Assembly: GCF_024206495.1 (NCBI RefSeq)
Contig: NZ_JAMBPQ010000010.1
Span: forward strand, 1 to 64,000
Direction: 5' to 3'
DNA from: Paraburkholderia sp. CNPSo 3272
GTDB taxonomy: Bacteria > Pseudomonadota > Gammaproteobacteria > Burkholderiales > Burkholderiaceae
DNA: 64,000 bases
Shown here: positions 7,630-15,772 of the stretch, one piece after another
How positions within the stretch are numbered: the first letter of the stretch is position 1
How the letters are laid out: each line of letters starts with the position of its first letter
Notes under the pieces: model-generated
What the model saw: only the letters and a program-made list of their open reading frames with translations
The model's database searches: none
Told to the model about the DNA's origin: nothing
Made by a program: the position numbers and the translations under genes

Positions 7630-8496
7630 ATGGAGCCCCTCGTGGAACTGGACTGGCAGGACCGCGCGTTCCATCACCATATCGCGACGCTGATCGATGC
7701 CCTCGACGGCCCCGACTTCTGGACTCGCATGACGCGTGTGATCGAGCGCTTCGTCGCGTTCGACAACTGGGTTGCGCTCGTCTTCCGGCGCGATCGCGTG
7801 CCGCTCGTATGCGCCGAGTCGCCCATGCCCGACGGCACCGTGGATCTCTTGTTCCGCGCGTATCTGGAGGGGATGTACCTGCTCGATCCGTTCTATTTGA
7901 ACGCGAGCGAGAAGCCGCGCGCGGGGCTCGTCACACTCGCCGAAGTCGCGCCCGATAATTTCCGCATGACGGACTACTATCAGCGTTACTTCAAGAGCAA
8001 CATCATCGGCGACGAAGTGCAGTTCAACGTGCCGCTCGACGAAGCACGCACATTGATTTTCTCGCTCGGCGCACAGCACCATTACACGGAGCGCGATATT
8101 GCGTTGTTCGCGATGTTCGCGCCGTGGGTGATCGCGCTCATGAAGCAGCGGCTTGCGTATGAGACGTTTGCCGAGGGTGTCGCCGAGGCGGTCGCGTCGG
8201 ACGCGTCTGAAGCCGGCAGCGCAGCGCGGCAGGGGCAGTTGAGCGAGGCGGGCTTCGCGAGCCGCATCCAAACGGTCACGCAGCAAAGCGGACGCGTGCC
8301 GCTCACTGCGCGCGAGATCGAAGTGGTGCGCTTGAGCCTGAGTGGCTTTTCCACGCGCGCGATTGCCGAGCGGCTCGACATCTCGTTCGAGACCGTGCGT
8401 GCGCACAAGAAGCATATTTACGCCAAGCTCGGCGTGAGTTCGCAGTCTGAGCTGTTTGCGCTTTTCTACGAGCCGCTCGGGCGCGTGGGCGTATGA
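7630..8496 (+). CDS. LuxR-family transcriptional regulator
   Basis: A 288-aa regulator. The C-terminus (about residues 220-285) is a LuxR/GerE helix-turn-helix: PLTAREIEVVRLSLSGFSTR, then RLDISFETVRAHKKHIYAKLGV. The N-terminal about 180 residues have no family I can name; the composition suits a GAF/PAS-like sensor. There is no receiver-domain Asp pattern and no clear autoinducer-binding W/Y/D set. The ATG at 7630 follows GGAGGACCC, a strong ribosome binding site; the longer upstream frame overlaps the divergent gene and is unlikely. It probably controls the divergent nitrilase/APC operon in response to a nitrogen compound. Confidence 0.85.
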   Translation: MEPLVELDWQDRAFHHHIATLIDALDGPDFWTRMTRVIERFVAFDNWVALVFRRDRVPLVCAESPMPDGTVDLLFRAYLEGMYLLDPFYLNASEKPRAGLVTLAEVAPDNFRMTDYYQRYFKSNIIGDEVQFNVPLDEARTLIFSLGAQHHYTERDIALFAMFAPWVIALMKQRLAYETFAEGVAEAVASDASEAGSAARQGQLSEAGFASRIQTVTQQSGRVPLTAREIEVVRLSLSGFSTRAIAERLDISFETVRAHKKHIYAKLGVSSQSELFALFYEPLGRVGV

Positions 8497-8522
8497 GCGC
8501 CGCACGCCTTTGACGGCGCGCG

Positions 8523-8939
8523 TCAGAACTCGACGAGCGCGAAGTCTTCCTTGCCCACGTCGCAGAGGGGGCAGCGCCAGTCGTCGGGCACATCGGCCCA
8601 GCGGGTGCCCGGAGCGAGGCCGTCGTCAGGGGCGCCTGCGGCTTCGTCGTACACCCAGCCGCAGATCACACAGACCCATTGCTTGGGCCCGTCGTCGGCG
8701 CTGGCCGCAGCCGTCGAGGCGCTTGCGGGGGCCTCGGGCGCGGCGCCTTCGGGCGGGGTGTCGAGCGCGACGACGAGCGGCGCTGCGGTGCCATCGCGTT
8801 CAGCGAGCCTGCTTTGCAGCGTGGCGAGCAGCGCTGCGGCTTCCTCGGCGGTGAGGTCGATCCAGTACGGGTCGCCGGCGCCGTCATTCAGGCGTTCTGG
8901 CGAGAACTGGATTTCGAGGGCGACGCCTTTCTTGTACAT
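8523..8939 (-). CDS. Rubredoxin with N-terminal extension
   Basis: A 138-aa protein. The last about 50 residues are a rubredoxin domain with both Cys knuckles, CVICGWVYD and CPLCDVGK, and the usual GLAPGTRWADVPDDW between them, which bind one Fe. The first about 85 residues are an extra segment: a strand/helix start (IQFSPERLNDG, then LTAEEAAALLATLQSRL) and an Ala/Pro/Ser linker. Typical rubredoxins have 52-55 residues, so this is a fused or extended form. It presumably passes electrons to an unknown partner. The ATG at 8939 was preferred to a TTG two codons earlier. A 42-codon membrane-protein gene lies just upstream on the same strand. Confidence 0.85.
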   Translation of the reverse strand: MYKKGVALEIQFSPERLNDGAGDPYWIDLTAEEAAALLATLQSRLAERDGTAAPLVVALDTPPEGAAPEAPASASTAAASADDGPKQWVCVICGWVYDEAAGAPDDGLAPGTRWADVPDDWRCPLCDVGKEDFALVEF

Positions 8940-8979
8940 AAGCAAAAACGGTTGGCTTGATGCCCCGGACGCGCTGCGC

Positions 8980-9108
8980 TCACAGGAAGTAGCGGAACAG
9001 CAGCGAGGCCGCGATGCCGCCAGCGGCGATCAGCGCGAGCATTTGCAGGAGCGTGATGGACTTGCTGGACTTGGCGTTCGAAGCGGCGGGACGGGTGGTG
9101 GTGTTCAT
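8980..9108 (-). CDS. Small single-pass membrane protein (42 aa)
   Basis: ATG at 9108 to TGA at 8980. The protein has a Thr/Ala/Lys/Ser-rich polar N-terminus (about 18 residues: MNTTTRPAASNAKSSKS) and a hydrophobic helix (about 19-38) containing LLQMLALIAAGG, ending in FRYFL. It lies 40 bp upstream of the rubredoxin gene on the same strand, so the two may be co-transcribed; it could anchor or assist that protein. No family recognised. The hydrophobic profile is coherent and codon use is GC3-rich, which supports a real gene, but so short a frame remains uncertain. Confidence 0.5.
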   Translation of the reverse strand: MNTTTRPAASNAKSSKSITLLQMLALIAAGGIAASLLFRYFL

Positions 9109-9375
9109 AAGTTGATCTTGCGGCGGCGTGGGTTGCGGTCTCGATTGCGCCCCGTAAAGTCGCCATCATCGGTATGACGGCGGCAGAGCGCGGCGGGGGA
9201 GTTTCGCACGATTTCGCGCCCAAGGGGGCATTTGCGCGGCGACTGCGCGTACGCGCCGCGTATTTCCGCCCCCGGCAACCTGCGCCGAACAGCGGCATCG
9301 ATTATCGCCGCGAAGGCGGACCGGATTCCTGAACGCGCGGAGATGGTTTATTTCGCAGCCGTTGAGAGAAGCCGC

Positions 9376-9933
9376 TCACAACTGCAGCCAGCGGCGTTCG
9401 ATATACGAAAACAGCCAGCTGACCGGCACTGCGCACGCCATGCCGATGGCGACTTGCGCCACGCGAAACAGCGCGATGTCCCACACGGGCCCGTTCATGG
9501 GCACGAGCAGCACGATGGTGGTGGTGATCGCGCCCAGTCGCGCGGCGGTGCTCACGCTCAGGCACCAGCAGCCGATGATCACTATGCTCACGGCGACGAG
9601 GTAGGCCGCGAGATTTTCCGGGCCGAACGCCGCCGTCGCGAGCCCCACCGCGCCGCCCGCAATCGCGCCGATGAACTGGTCGCGCGACTGCGCGAGCGTA
9701 TCGGCGTAATCGTGCTGGGTGACGGCAATCGCCGTGATCGCGGCCCAGAACGCCTGTTCGGTGTGCAGCGCGCGACCGATGCTGTACGCGAGACCTGCCG
9801 CGCAGACGGCGCGCAGCGCCATGAGCGTGCCTTGCGCGGCGCGGCTTTTGAGCGGCAGGCGTTTGAGCGCGCCCAGCGCCGATTGCTGGAGCGAGGTGAG
9901 ATAGGCGTAGAGGTCGTCTTGTGGGTCGTGCAT
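9376..9933 (-). CDS. FUSC-family (fusaric acid resistance-like) membrane protein
   Basis: A 185-aa protein with about five hydrophobic helices: residues about 39-58, a WAAITAIAVTQ segment at about 64-74, 90-106, 111-130, and a C-terminal helix. The helix start A-R----AGLAY-IG and the FWAAITAIAV motif are like the membrane half of FUSC/aromatic acid exporter proteins. Members are usually 350-700 aa with a cytoplasmic domain; this one carries only a single membrane module. ATG at 9933 was chosen; a GTG lies one codon earlier. No clear operon partner. Function in efflux is an inference from family only. Confidence 0.65.
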   Translation of the reverse strand: MHDPQDDLYAYLTSLQQSALGALKRLPLKSRAAQGTLMALRAVCAAGLAYSIGRALHTEQAFWAAITAIAVTQHDYADTLAQSRDQFIGAIAGGAVGLATAAFGPENLAAYLVAVSIVIIGCWCLSVSTAARLGAITTTIVLLVPMNGPVWDIALFRVAQVAIGMACAVPVSWLFSYIERRWLQL

Positions 9934-10080
9934 CACGCGTGATCGATCGTAAGGAGAACGTGAGGATAAGCGCTCGCGCTGCCAAGCATATCAAGCCGTG
10001 TTCGCCGTGTGCGGATCGCCGGGCAGGCAAGACTTGCGCAACGGCTTCGCCGCGTGGCGCAGGTCGCGCTCCGGACACAA

Positions 10081-10113
10081 AAAAGGCGCGATGCCATCCA
10101 GCATCGCGCCTTT
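10081..10113 (-). terminator. Intrinsic terminator after the doxX-like gene
   Basis: A perfect 13-bp stem (10082-10094 with 10101-10113), 6-nt loop, and a run of A on the plus strand before it, which is the U run of the minus-strand transcript. It begins 23 nt after the DoxX stop. Confidence 0.85.
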
Positions 10114-10136
10114 CTTCCGTCAAACCAAACCGTGCG

Positions 10137-10550
10137 TTACTTCCTGTCGATCGAGATCGCTCCCGGACCCGTTACCGCGAGTGCGAGCAGGCCGCCGGCG
10201 ATGCTGATGTTCTTGTAGAAGTTGATCATATTCGCCATTTGATCGGCGCCCGTCATGGTCCAGAAGTGATGGCCGATGAAGGCTGTCGCAACGGTATAGA
10301 TCGCGAGCAGGACGGCGAGCGGCCGCGTGAAGAAGCCCACGAGCAGCAGGATGCCGACCGCGAACTCCATGATCACGGCGATGACGGCCGACAGCATCGG
10401 CACGGGCGCGCCCACGTGCGCCATGTAGTCGACCGTCCCCGAAAAACCGGTGATCTTGGACCAGCCGAACAGGATGAACAGGGAAGTCAGCAAGATGCGC
10501 GAGACCAGCAGCACGACGTCGTTGCCTGGCCCGAACAGGTTGTATCGCAT
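10137..10550 (-). CDS. DoxX family membrane protein
   Basis: A 137-aa protein with four hydrophobic segments. It shows the DoxX pattern: LLVSRILLTSLFILFGWSKI near the N-terminus, then a central AVIMEFAVGILLLVGFFTRPLA segment and a final helix with GPGAISIDRK at the end. DoxX-family proteins are small inner-membrane proteins linked to quinone or sulfur redox reactions and stress resistance; the specific role here is unknown. The ATG at 10550 follows CGGAGAAAACC, a good ribosome binding site; an ATG nine codons earlier lacks one. It is followed by a strong terminator and is probably monocistronic. Confidence 0.85.
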   Translation of the reverse strand: MRYNLFGPGNDVVLLVSRILLTSLFILFGWSKITGFSGTVDYMAHVGAPVPMLSAVIAVIMEFAVGILLLVGFFTRPLAVLLAIYTVATAFIGHHFWTMTGADQMANMINFYKNISIAGGLLALAVTGPGAISIDRK

Positions 10551-10682
10551 GGTTTTCTCCGAAGAAGTTTTAAGCATTTCACTACGTATCAGTTCGCGCT
10601 TTGCCGGGCGGCGGCCCGCTCTCAGTGAGCGGACCGCCGCGCGCCGGTCCGCGCCAGCATAACCTCAAGCGCAACGCCGAAG

Positions 10683-11408
10683 TCAGGACCAAAGCTCCGA
10701 CACTTCGATATTACGCAGATCGAACACCAGGACCTCTGCATCGTGTCCGTCGCTGAAGCTCAACTCGCGCTCGGAGCGGATGCGCGCGCCGTCGCCTTCG
10801 CCCAGTTCCACGCCGTTCAGCTTGACGCTGCCGCGCGCCACGTGAACATAAGCGTAGCGCTCGGCGCCCACTTCGACCTTCGCCGTTTCCGCGCCGTCGA
10901 GGCGGCCGGCATAGACGCGTGTGTCCTGGCGCAGCAACAGCGAGTCTTCGGCGCCGTCCGGCGAGAGGATCAGGCGGAACTTGCCGCGCTTTTGCTCATC
11001 GGCGATGTTCTTCTGCTGGTAGCGCGGTTGCGCACCCTTCACGTTCGGTGCAATCCAGATCTGCAGGAAGTGCACCCCTTCGTCGGCCGAGTGGTTGAAC
11101 TCGCTGTGCGCGACCCCGGTGCCGGCGCTCATCAGTTGCACGTCGCCGGGGACGATCACCGAGCCCGTGCCCATCGAGTCCTTGTGCTCCAGCGCGCCTT
11201 CCAGCACATACGAGAAGATTTCCATGTCGCGGTGCGGGTGCTTGCCGAAGCCGCGCGCCGGGGCCACTCGGTCGTCGTTGATCACCAGCAGGTCCGAAAA
11301 GCCCACTTGCTTCGGATCGTAGTAGTTGGCAAACGAAAACGTGTGACGCGAGCTGAGCCAGCCATGTTCACCGCGGCCGCGTTGGTCTGCCTTGCGAAGT
11401 TCGATCAT
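10683..11408 (-). CDS. Pirin family protein (YhhW-like)
   Basis: A 241-aa bicupin protein. The N-terminal cupin carries the pirin signature: RGFGKHPHRDMEIFSYVLEG (about residues 53-72), with the His-X-His metal ligands in HPHRDME, then GTGVAHSEFNHS. The C-terminal cupin is less conserved (about 160-235). Pirin/YhhW proteins bind a transition metal; some cleave quercetin with O2, and others act as regulators. It is divergent from a LysR-type gene (167-bp gap), which probably controls it, as is common for pirin genes in these bacteria. Ribosome binding site GGAGAGACGGAA precedes the ATG. Confidence 0.88.
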   Translation of the reverse strand: MIELRKADQRGRGEHGWLSSRHTFSFANYYDPKQVGFSDLLVINDDRVAPARGFGKHPHRDMEIFSYVLEGALEHKDSMGTGSVIVPGDVQLMSAGTGVAHSEFNHSADEGVHFLQIWIAPNVKGAQPRYQQKNIADEQKRGKFRLILSPDGAEDSLLLRQDTRVYAGRLDGAETAKVEVGAERYAYVHVARGSVKLNGVELGEGDGARIRSERELSFSDGHDAEVLVFDLRNIEVSELWS

Positions 11409-11458
11409 TTCCGTCTCTCCTGGCGGGCAGAGCTGGCGCGCTAGCGCCTTCCTCTGGC

Positions 11459-11475
11459 CCCATTGGGTTAATGGG
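11459..11475. promoter_or_regulatory. Inverted repeat, candidate LysR site
   Basis: CCCATT at 11459-11464 and AATGGG at 11470-11475 form an inverted repeat with 5-nt spacer, in the divergent region between the pirin gene and the LysR gene. This resembles the interrupted dyads bound by LysR proteins. Confidence 0.35.
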
Positions 11476-11575
11476 ATTCGCTTGATTGCTTGCGATGGAA
11501 GAAGTTTAGGTCAATCAAATCGAATTGAATCGCCGTAAAATACGACTCACTGTCACCGCGAAGTGGACAATTGGA

Positions 11576-12484
11576 ATGCAACTCGACGACATGCGAATTT
11601 TCGTGAACACCGTGGATGCGGGCAATTTCACGGCGGCGGCCCATCGGCTGCGGCTTTCCAAGCAGTTCGTGAGCCGGCGTGTGGCGGCGCTGGAGGCCGA
11701 TCTGGGCGCGCGCCTGCTCGTACGCAACACGCGCAAGCTGGCGGTCACCGACCTCGGTCAGGACTTCTACGAGCGCGCGAAACGCATCCTTGCGGACGTC
11801 TCGGAGGCCGAGCAGGCCATGTCGGACCGGCGCAGCGAGCCCCGCGGCCTGCTGAAAGTGAGCGCGCCGATGTCGTTCGGCATGGCGCACCTTTCGCCGC
11901 TCGTCGCCGAATTTCTGCGCGAGCACCCGGACGTGCGCTTCGACATGGATCTGAGCGACCGCACCGTCGACGTGATCGGCGAGGGTTTCGACATGGCGCT
12001 GCGTATCGGCCGGCTGGCGGATTCCACGCTGGTGGCGCAAAAGCTCATCGACGTGCGCATGATCGCCTGCTGCAGCCCCGGCTACCGGCGCCGGCGGCGC
12101 GCGCCGCAAACGCCCGCCGATCTGGCGCAGCACGCCTGCCTGCCGTACGGGCAGCAGGGCCGCGCACCGTGGGAATTCATCGTCGATGGCGTGCGCACGC
12201 CTTTCGACGTGCATGGGCCGCTGCGCGCGAATAACGGCGAAGTGCTCCGCGAGGCGGCCATCGCCGGGCTCGGCATCTGCTATCTCCCGGACTTCATCGT
12301 GGCGGGCTCGGTCGATGCGGGCCTGCTGGTGGAGGTGTTGGAGCCGTTCATGCCGCCGCCAAACGCGCTCCACGCGCTGTACCCGCAGCATCGTGAAGCT
12401 TCCGTGACGATCCGCGCATTCACGCAATACCTGCGCGAGCGGCTCGCCGCTCGTGCGGCAACCGCGCGTGGCGGGGCGCTTTGA
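11576..12484 (+). CDS. LysR family transcriptional regulator (divergent from pirin gene)
   Basis: A 302-aa LysR-type regulator. The N-terminal winged helix-turn-helix starts MQLDDMRIFVNTVDAGNFTAAA and continues through the recognition helix and VAALEADLGARLLVRNTRKL (residues about 1-60). The effector-binding domain follows (about 90-295), with the GLLKVSAPMSFG segment that begins most of the YafC/DsdC-like branch. The ATG at 11576 gives the usual N-terminus; the 17-codon upstream extension does not match the family. It is divergent from a pirin-family gene and presumably regulates it. Ligand unknown. Confidence 0.9.
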   Translation: MQLDDMRIFVNTVDAGNFTAAAHRLRLSKQFVSRRVAALEADLGARLLVRNTRKLAVTDLGQDFYERAKRILADVSEAEQAMSDRRSEPRGLLKVSAPMSFGMAHLSPLVAEFLREHPDVRFDMDLSDRTVDVIGEGFDMALRIGRLADSTLVAQKLIDVRMIACCSPGYRRRRRAPQTPADLAQHACLPYGQQGRAPWEFIVDGVRTPFDVHGPLRANNGEVLREAAIAGLGICYLPDFIVAGSVDAGLLVEVLEPFMPPPNALHALYPQHREASVTIRAFTQYLRERLAARAATARGGAL

Positions 12485-12796
12485 CGCAGCAAGCATGCGG
12501 CCCTTGCAGATGGGCCGTTGCGCCTGCATCTAAGGCGTGAAGCTTCGTGAACGCAGCATGACAGCGCGGCCGCGTGAGGCGCATTGTCGCAGTTTCGTTG
12601 TATGCTCACCGCCCCGAGGGTCGCTCGGGCCGCGCGATGCGGGCGCGGAACCCCGTGCTGGCGGGCTTTGACAGACGCTATAGGGTCCGATAGGCAGGGT
12701 TAATACCCGCGATCAAAGCAACCAATTTTTCAAACGGACGCGGTTCCCGTAATCTTCGTCCATACCTTTTCCCAACCCAGAGCGAGGAAACAACGA
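12485..12796. other. Intergenic region with ahpC promoter elements
   Basis: A 312-bp gap between the LysR gene and ahpC. The first half holds nothing recognisable; the second half holds a consensus TTGACA box and a CTAT/ATAG dyad described separately. Confidence 0.5.
12668..12706 (+). promoter_or_regulatory. ahpC promoter region with candidate OxyR-like dyad
   Basis: TTGACA at 12668-12673 is a perfect -35 hexamer, 124 nt before the ahpC start. CTAT at 12678-12681 and ATAG at 12690-12693 form a dyad like half of an OxyR site, except that the spacer is 8 rather than 7 nt, and TTAATA follows at 12700. OxyR control is expected for ahpC but is not proven by this match. Confidence 0.4.
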
Positions 12797-13360
12797 ATGT
12801 CTCTCATCAACACGCAAGTCAAGCCGTTCAAGGCAACCGCATACCACAACGGTAAGTTCGTTCCGGTCTCTGAGGAAAACCTCAAGGGCAAGTGGTCGGT
12901 TGTCGTGTTCTACCCGGCCGACTTCACTTTCGTGTGCCCGACGGAACTCGGCGACCTGGCTGACCAGTACGCAGAATTCCAGAAGCTGGGCGTTGAAGTC
13001 TACGGTGTGTCGACCGACACGCACTTCACGCACAAGGCATGGCACGACACGTCGGACACGATCGCCAAGATCAAGTACCCGCTGGTCGGCGACCCGACGG
13101 GCGCAATCACGCGCAACTTCGACGTCATGATCGAAGAAGAAGGTCTGGCACTGCGCGGCACGTTCGTGATCAACCCGGAAGGCGAGATCAAGCTGTGCGA
13201 AATCCACGACAACGGCATTGGCCGTGACGCCAAGGAACTGCTGCGCAAGGTGCAAGCTGCTCAGTACGTGGCATCGCACCCGGGTGAAGTCTGCCCCGCC
13301 AAGTGGACGCCGGGCGCTGAAACGCTCAAGCCGTCGCTCGACCTCGTCGGCAAGATCTAA
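12797..13360 (+). CDS. ahpC: Alkyl hydroperoxide reductase subunit C (peroxiredoxin)
   Basis: A 187-aa typical 2-Cys peroxiredoxin of the AhpC group. The peroxidatic Cys is at about residue 47 in [15 protein letters not shown], and the resolving Cys near residue 168 in [10 protein letters not shown]. It reduces H2O2, organic peroxides and peroxynitrite in the cytoplasm and is recycled by AhpF, encoded 187 bp downstream. Length matches the E. coli enzyme. Codon use is more strongly biased than in neighbours, which suits high expression. A ribosome binding site (GCGAGGAAACAACGA) precedes the ATG. Strong intercistronic hairpins separate it from ahpF, suggesting a higher ahpC than ahpF output. 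Confidence 0.97.
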   Translation: MSLINTQVKPFKATAYHNGKFVPVSEENLKGKWSVVVFYPADFTFVCPTELGDLADQYAEFQKLGVEVYGVSTDTHFTHKAWHDTSDTIAKIKYPLVGDPTGAITRNFDVMIEEEGLALRGTFVINPEGEIKLCEIHDNGIGRDAKELLRKVQAAQYVASHPGEVCPAKWTPGAETLKPSLDLVGKI

Positions 13361-13375
13361 GCGTCGCTGTTCAAA

Positions 13376-13453
13376 TGCGATCGCCCTGATCGCATGACGC
13401 CCAAGTCTCACTAGCTGTATCCCCGGGCCGCGCCCACGCGGCCGCGGCCCGGG
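13376..13453 (+). promoter_or_regulatory. Two hairpins between ahpC and ahpF
   Basis: A 7-bp stem at 13376-13382/13388-13394 is followed by an 11-bp GC stem (CCCGGGCCGCG at 13422-13432 with 13443-13453). Neither has a T run, so they look like transcript-stabilising or partial read-through elements rather than full terminators. Confidence 0.45.
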
Positions 13454-13547
13454 TGCCCTGTTCGCCTCTTGACGCCTTAAGCGGAGCGGCGAAATTGCCA
13501 GGCAATACTTAGAATTCCCCGCTTCTTCTCTAGCCGGAAAAAAAGCC

Positions 13548-15149
13548 ATGCTCGACGCCAACCTCAAAGATCAACTCAAAAGCTACCTCGAAAAAGTCAC
13601 GCAGTCGATCGAGATCGTTGCGTACCTGGACGATGGCGAGAAGTCGCAAGAACTGCAGCAACTGCTGCAGGACATCGCATCGCTCTCGAATCGCATCTCC
13701 TACGAAGAACGCCGTGGCGCCGCAGCCGGCGACGCGCGTACCCCTTCGTTCGACATCAAGCGCGCGAACTCCGACGTGAAGGTCACGTTCGCGGGCATTC
13801 CGATGGGCCACGAATTCACGTCGCTCGTGCTCGCGCTGCTGCAGGTGGGCGGCCACCCGGTCAAGCTCGAGAACGACACCACCGAACAGGTGAAGGCGCT
13901 CGACGGCGCGTTCTCGTTCGAAGTCTATATGTCGCTGTCGTGCCAGAACTGCCCGGAAGTCGTGCAGTCGATCAACGCGATGGCTTCGCTCAACCCGAAC
14001 GTGCAGATCGTCACGATCGACGGCGCGCTGTATCAGGACGAAGTCGAGAAGCGCCAGATCATGGCCGTGCCGACCATCTATCTGAACGGCGAAGTGTTCG
14101 GCCAGGGCCGCATGGGCGTGGAAGAGATTCTCGCGAAGCTCGACACCGGCGCATCGTCGCGCGCAGCCGAGAAACTCAATCAGAAGGATGTTTTCGACAT
14201 GCTCATCGTCGGCGGCGGCCCCGCTGGCGCTGCGGCTGCGATTTATGCGGCGCGCAAGGGCATCAAGACCGGCGTGCTCGCCGAGCGCTTTGGCGGCCAG
14301 GTGCTCGACACGATGGCCATCGAGAACTTCGTTTCCGTGACGGAAACGGAAGGGCCGAAGTTCGCCACGGCGCTGGAGCAGCACGTGCGCGCCTACGACG
14401 TCGACATCATGAATCTGCAGCGCGCCGAAGCGCTCGTGCCCACGGGCAACGGCTTCGAAGTGCGCACGCAAAGCGGCGCGACGCTGCGCGCGAAGAGTGT
14501 CGTGCTCGCTACCGGCGCACGCTGGCGCAATGTCGATGTGCCGGGCGAGCAGCAGTACAAGAACAAGGGCGTGGCCTACTGCCCGCACTGCGACGGTCCG
14601 CTCTTCAAGGGCAAGCGCGTCGCGGTGATCGGCGGCGGCAACTCGGGCGTGGAAGCGGCGATCGACCTGGCCGGTATCGTGAGCCATGTCACGCTGCTCG
14701 AATTCGGCGCGCAACTGCGTGCGGACGAAGTGCTGCAACGCAAGCTGCGCAGCCTGCCGAACGTCGCGGTGCACCTGAACGCGCAAACCACGGAGATTTC
14801 CGGCGACGGCCAGAAGGTCACGGGTCTCGCCTGGCTCGAACGCACGTCGGGCGAGAAGCGCCATCTCGAACTCGAAGGCGTGTTCGTGCAGATCGGCCTC
14901 GTGCCGAACACCGAGTTCCTCAAGGGCACGGTGGCGCTGTCGAAGCACGGCGAGATCGAGGTGGACGCGAAGGGCCAGACGTCGGTGCCGGGCGTGTTCG
15001 CCGCGGGCGACGTGACGACCGTGCCGTTCAAGCAGATCGTGATCGCCGTGGGCGAAGGTGCGAAGGCATCGCTCGGCGCATTCGATTACCTGATCCGCTC
15101 CTCCGTGGAGCAGGAAGAGGACGCGAAAGCGGCGCCTGTGGTCGCCTGA
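13548..15149 (+). CDS. ahpF: Alkyl hydroperoxide reductase subunit F
   Basis: A 533-aa flavoprotein disulfide reductase. The N-terminal domain (about residues 1-200) is the double thioredoxin fold with CxxC in [13 protein letters not shown]. The C-terminal part is thioredoxin-reductase-like, with the FAD-binding [16 protein letters not shown], the redox CPHCDGP, the NAD(P)H-binding [17 protein letters not shown] and a terminal GVFAAGDVT. It transfers electrons from NADH to AhpC. The length matches the family (about 520 aa). It is downstream of ahpC and followed by a strong terminator, so it ends the operon. Confidence 0.97.
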   Translation: MLDANLKDQLKSYLEKVTQSIEIVAYLDDGEKSQELQQLLQDIASLSNRISYEERRGAAAGDARTPSFDIKRANSDVKVTFAGIPMGHEFTSLVLALLQVGGHPVKLENDTTEQVKALDGAFSFEVYMSLSCQNCPEVVQSINAMASLNPNVQIVTIDGALYQDEVEKRQIMAVPTIYLNGEVFGQGRMGVEEILAKLDTGASSRAAEKLNQKDVFDMLIVGGGPAGAAAAIYAARKGIKTGVLAERFGGQVLDTMAIENFVSVTETEGPKFATALEQHVRAYDVDIMNLQRAEALVPTGNGFEVRTQSGATLRAKSVVLATGARWRNVDVPGEQQYKNKGVAYCPHCDGPLFKGKRVAVIGGGNSGVEAAIDLAGIVSHVTLLEFGAQLRADEVLQRKLRSLPNVAVHLNAQTTEISGDGQKVTGLAWLERTSGEKRHLELEGVFVQIGLVPNTEFLKGTVALSKHGEIEVDAKGQTSVPGVFAAGDVTTVPFKQIVIAVGEGAKASLGAFDYLIRSSVEQEEDAKAAPVVA

Positions 15150-15175
15150 GCAAAGGTTTAGAGCAGTCTCTCTTT

Positions 15176-15202
15176 ACGCCGGCTCACGCCGGCGTTTTTT
15201 TA
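15176..15202 (+). terminator. Intrinsic terminator after ahpF
   Basis: A perfect 8-bp stem (ACGCCGGC at 15176-15183 with 15188-15195), TCAC loop and a seven-T run. It ends the ahp operon 27 nt after the ahpF stop. Confidence 0.9.
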
Positions 15203-15343
15203 TGGTTTCGCGCAAGAAGACGGCTCAGTCCCGCACGGGCGGACAGCCTTTTACGCAATATGCGAAATTAATTGAACACCGTCTCGGTGCGCGTGCCAAA
15301 CTGGCTGCTGTCGGGTCGACACCGTCGATCGAGGAGACGAAAC

Positions 15344-15607
15344 ATGCAGCGCGAAACATTCATCCGCGGCTTGGCCGAAGAAGGCTTTCCCGAGCCCGTT
15401 GTCGTGACGCGCGAAGCCGGCGTCATGGAGGTTCATTCGCATCCGTTCGAAGCGAAGGCGCTGGTCATCGAGGGCGAACTGCACATCCGCGTAGGCGACG
15501 AAGAGCGACACTACAAGGCCGGCGACGTGTTTCATCTCGCCGCCAACCTGCCGCACGCCGAGCGCTATGGGCCGCAGGGCGTGCAGTACCTGGTGGGGAG
15601 GAAGTGA
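15344..15607 (+). CDS. Small cupin domain protein
   Basis: An 87-aa single-domain cupin. Motif 1 is seen as HSHPFEAKALVIEGELHIRVG (about residues 27-47: H-H, E, G), motif 2 as GDVFHLAANLPHAERYG (about 58-74: G-D-F-P-H). The His and Glu ligands would bind a metal in a small beta barrel. Such short cupins are of diverse or unknown function. ATG at 15344 follows GAGGAGACGAAAC, a strong ribosome binding site; the longer upstream frame is not needed. It lies after the ahpF terminator, so it is its own unit. Confidence 0.85.
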   Translation: MQRETFIRGLAEEGFPEPVVVTREAGVMEVHSHPFEAKALVIEGELHIRVGDEERHYKAGDVFHLAANLPHAERYGPQGVQYLVGRK

Positions 15608-15772
15608 AGGCGGGGCGCCTATGCCGCGAGGGGCCGAGCGGATTCAACCGGTCGATGCAGCACACAAACCCTGCGTGAGCAGCCGAGGTGTTACAAATGA
15701 AACAGCGACCGAGTGCTCCGATAGCCAGCGAAGACTAATGTGGGAGCGCTGGCGCGAAGGCGACTCGCTCCC

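Noticed and set aside
5562..7958. A 798-codon plus-strand frame
   Set aside because: It spans antisense to the permease and nitrilase genes and the first part of the LuxR gene in another frame; composition is shadow-like.
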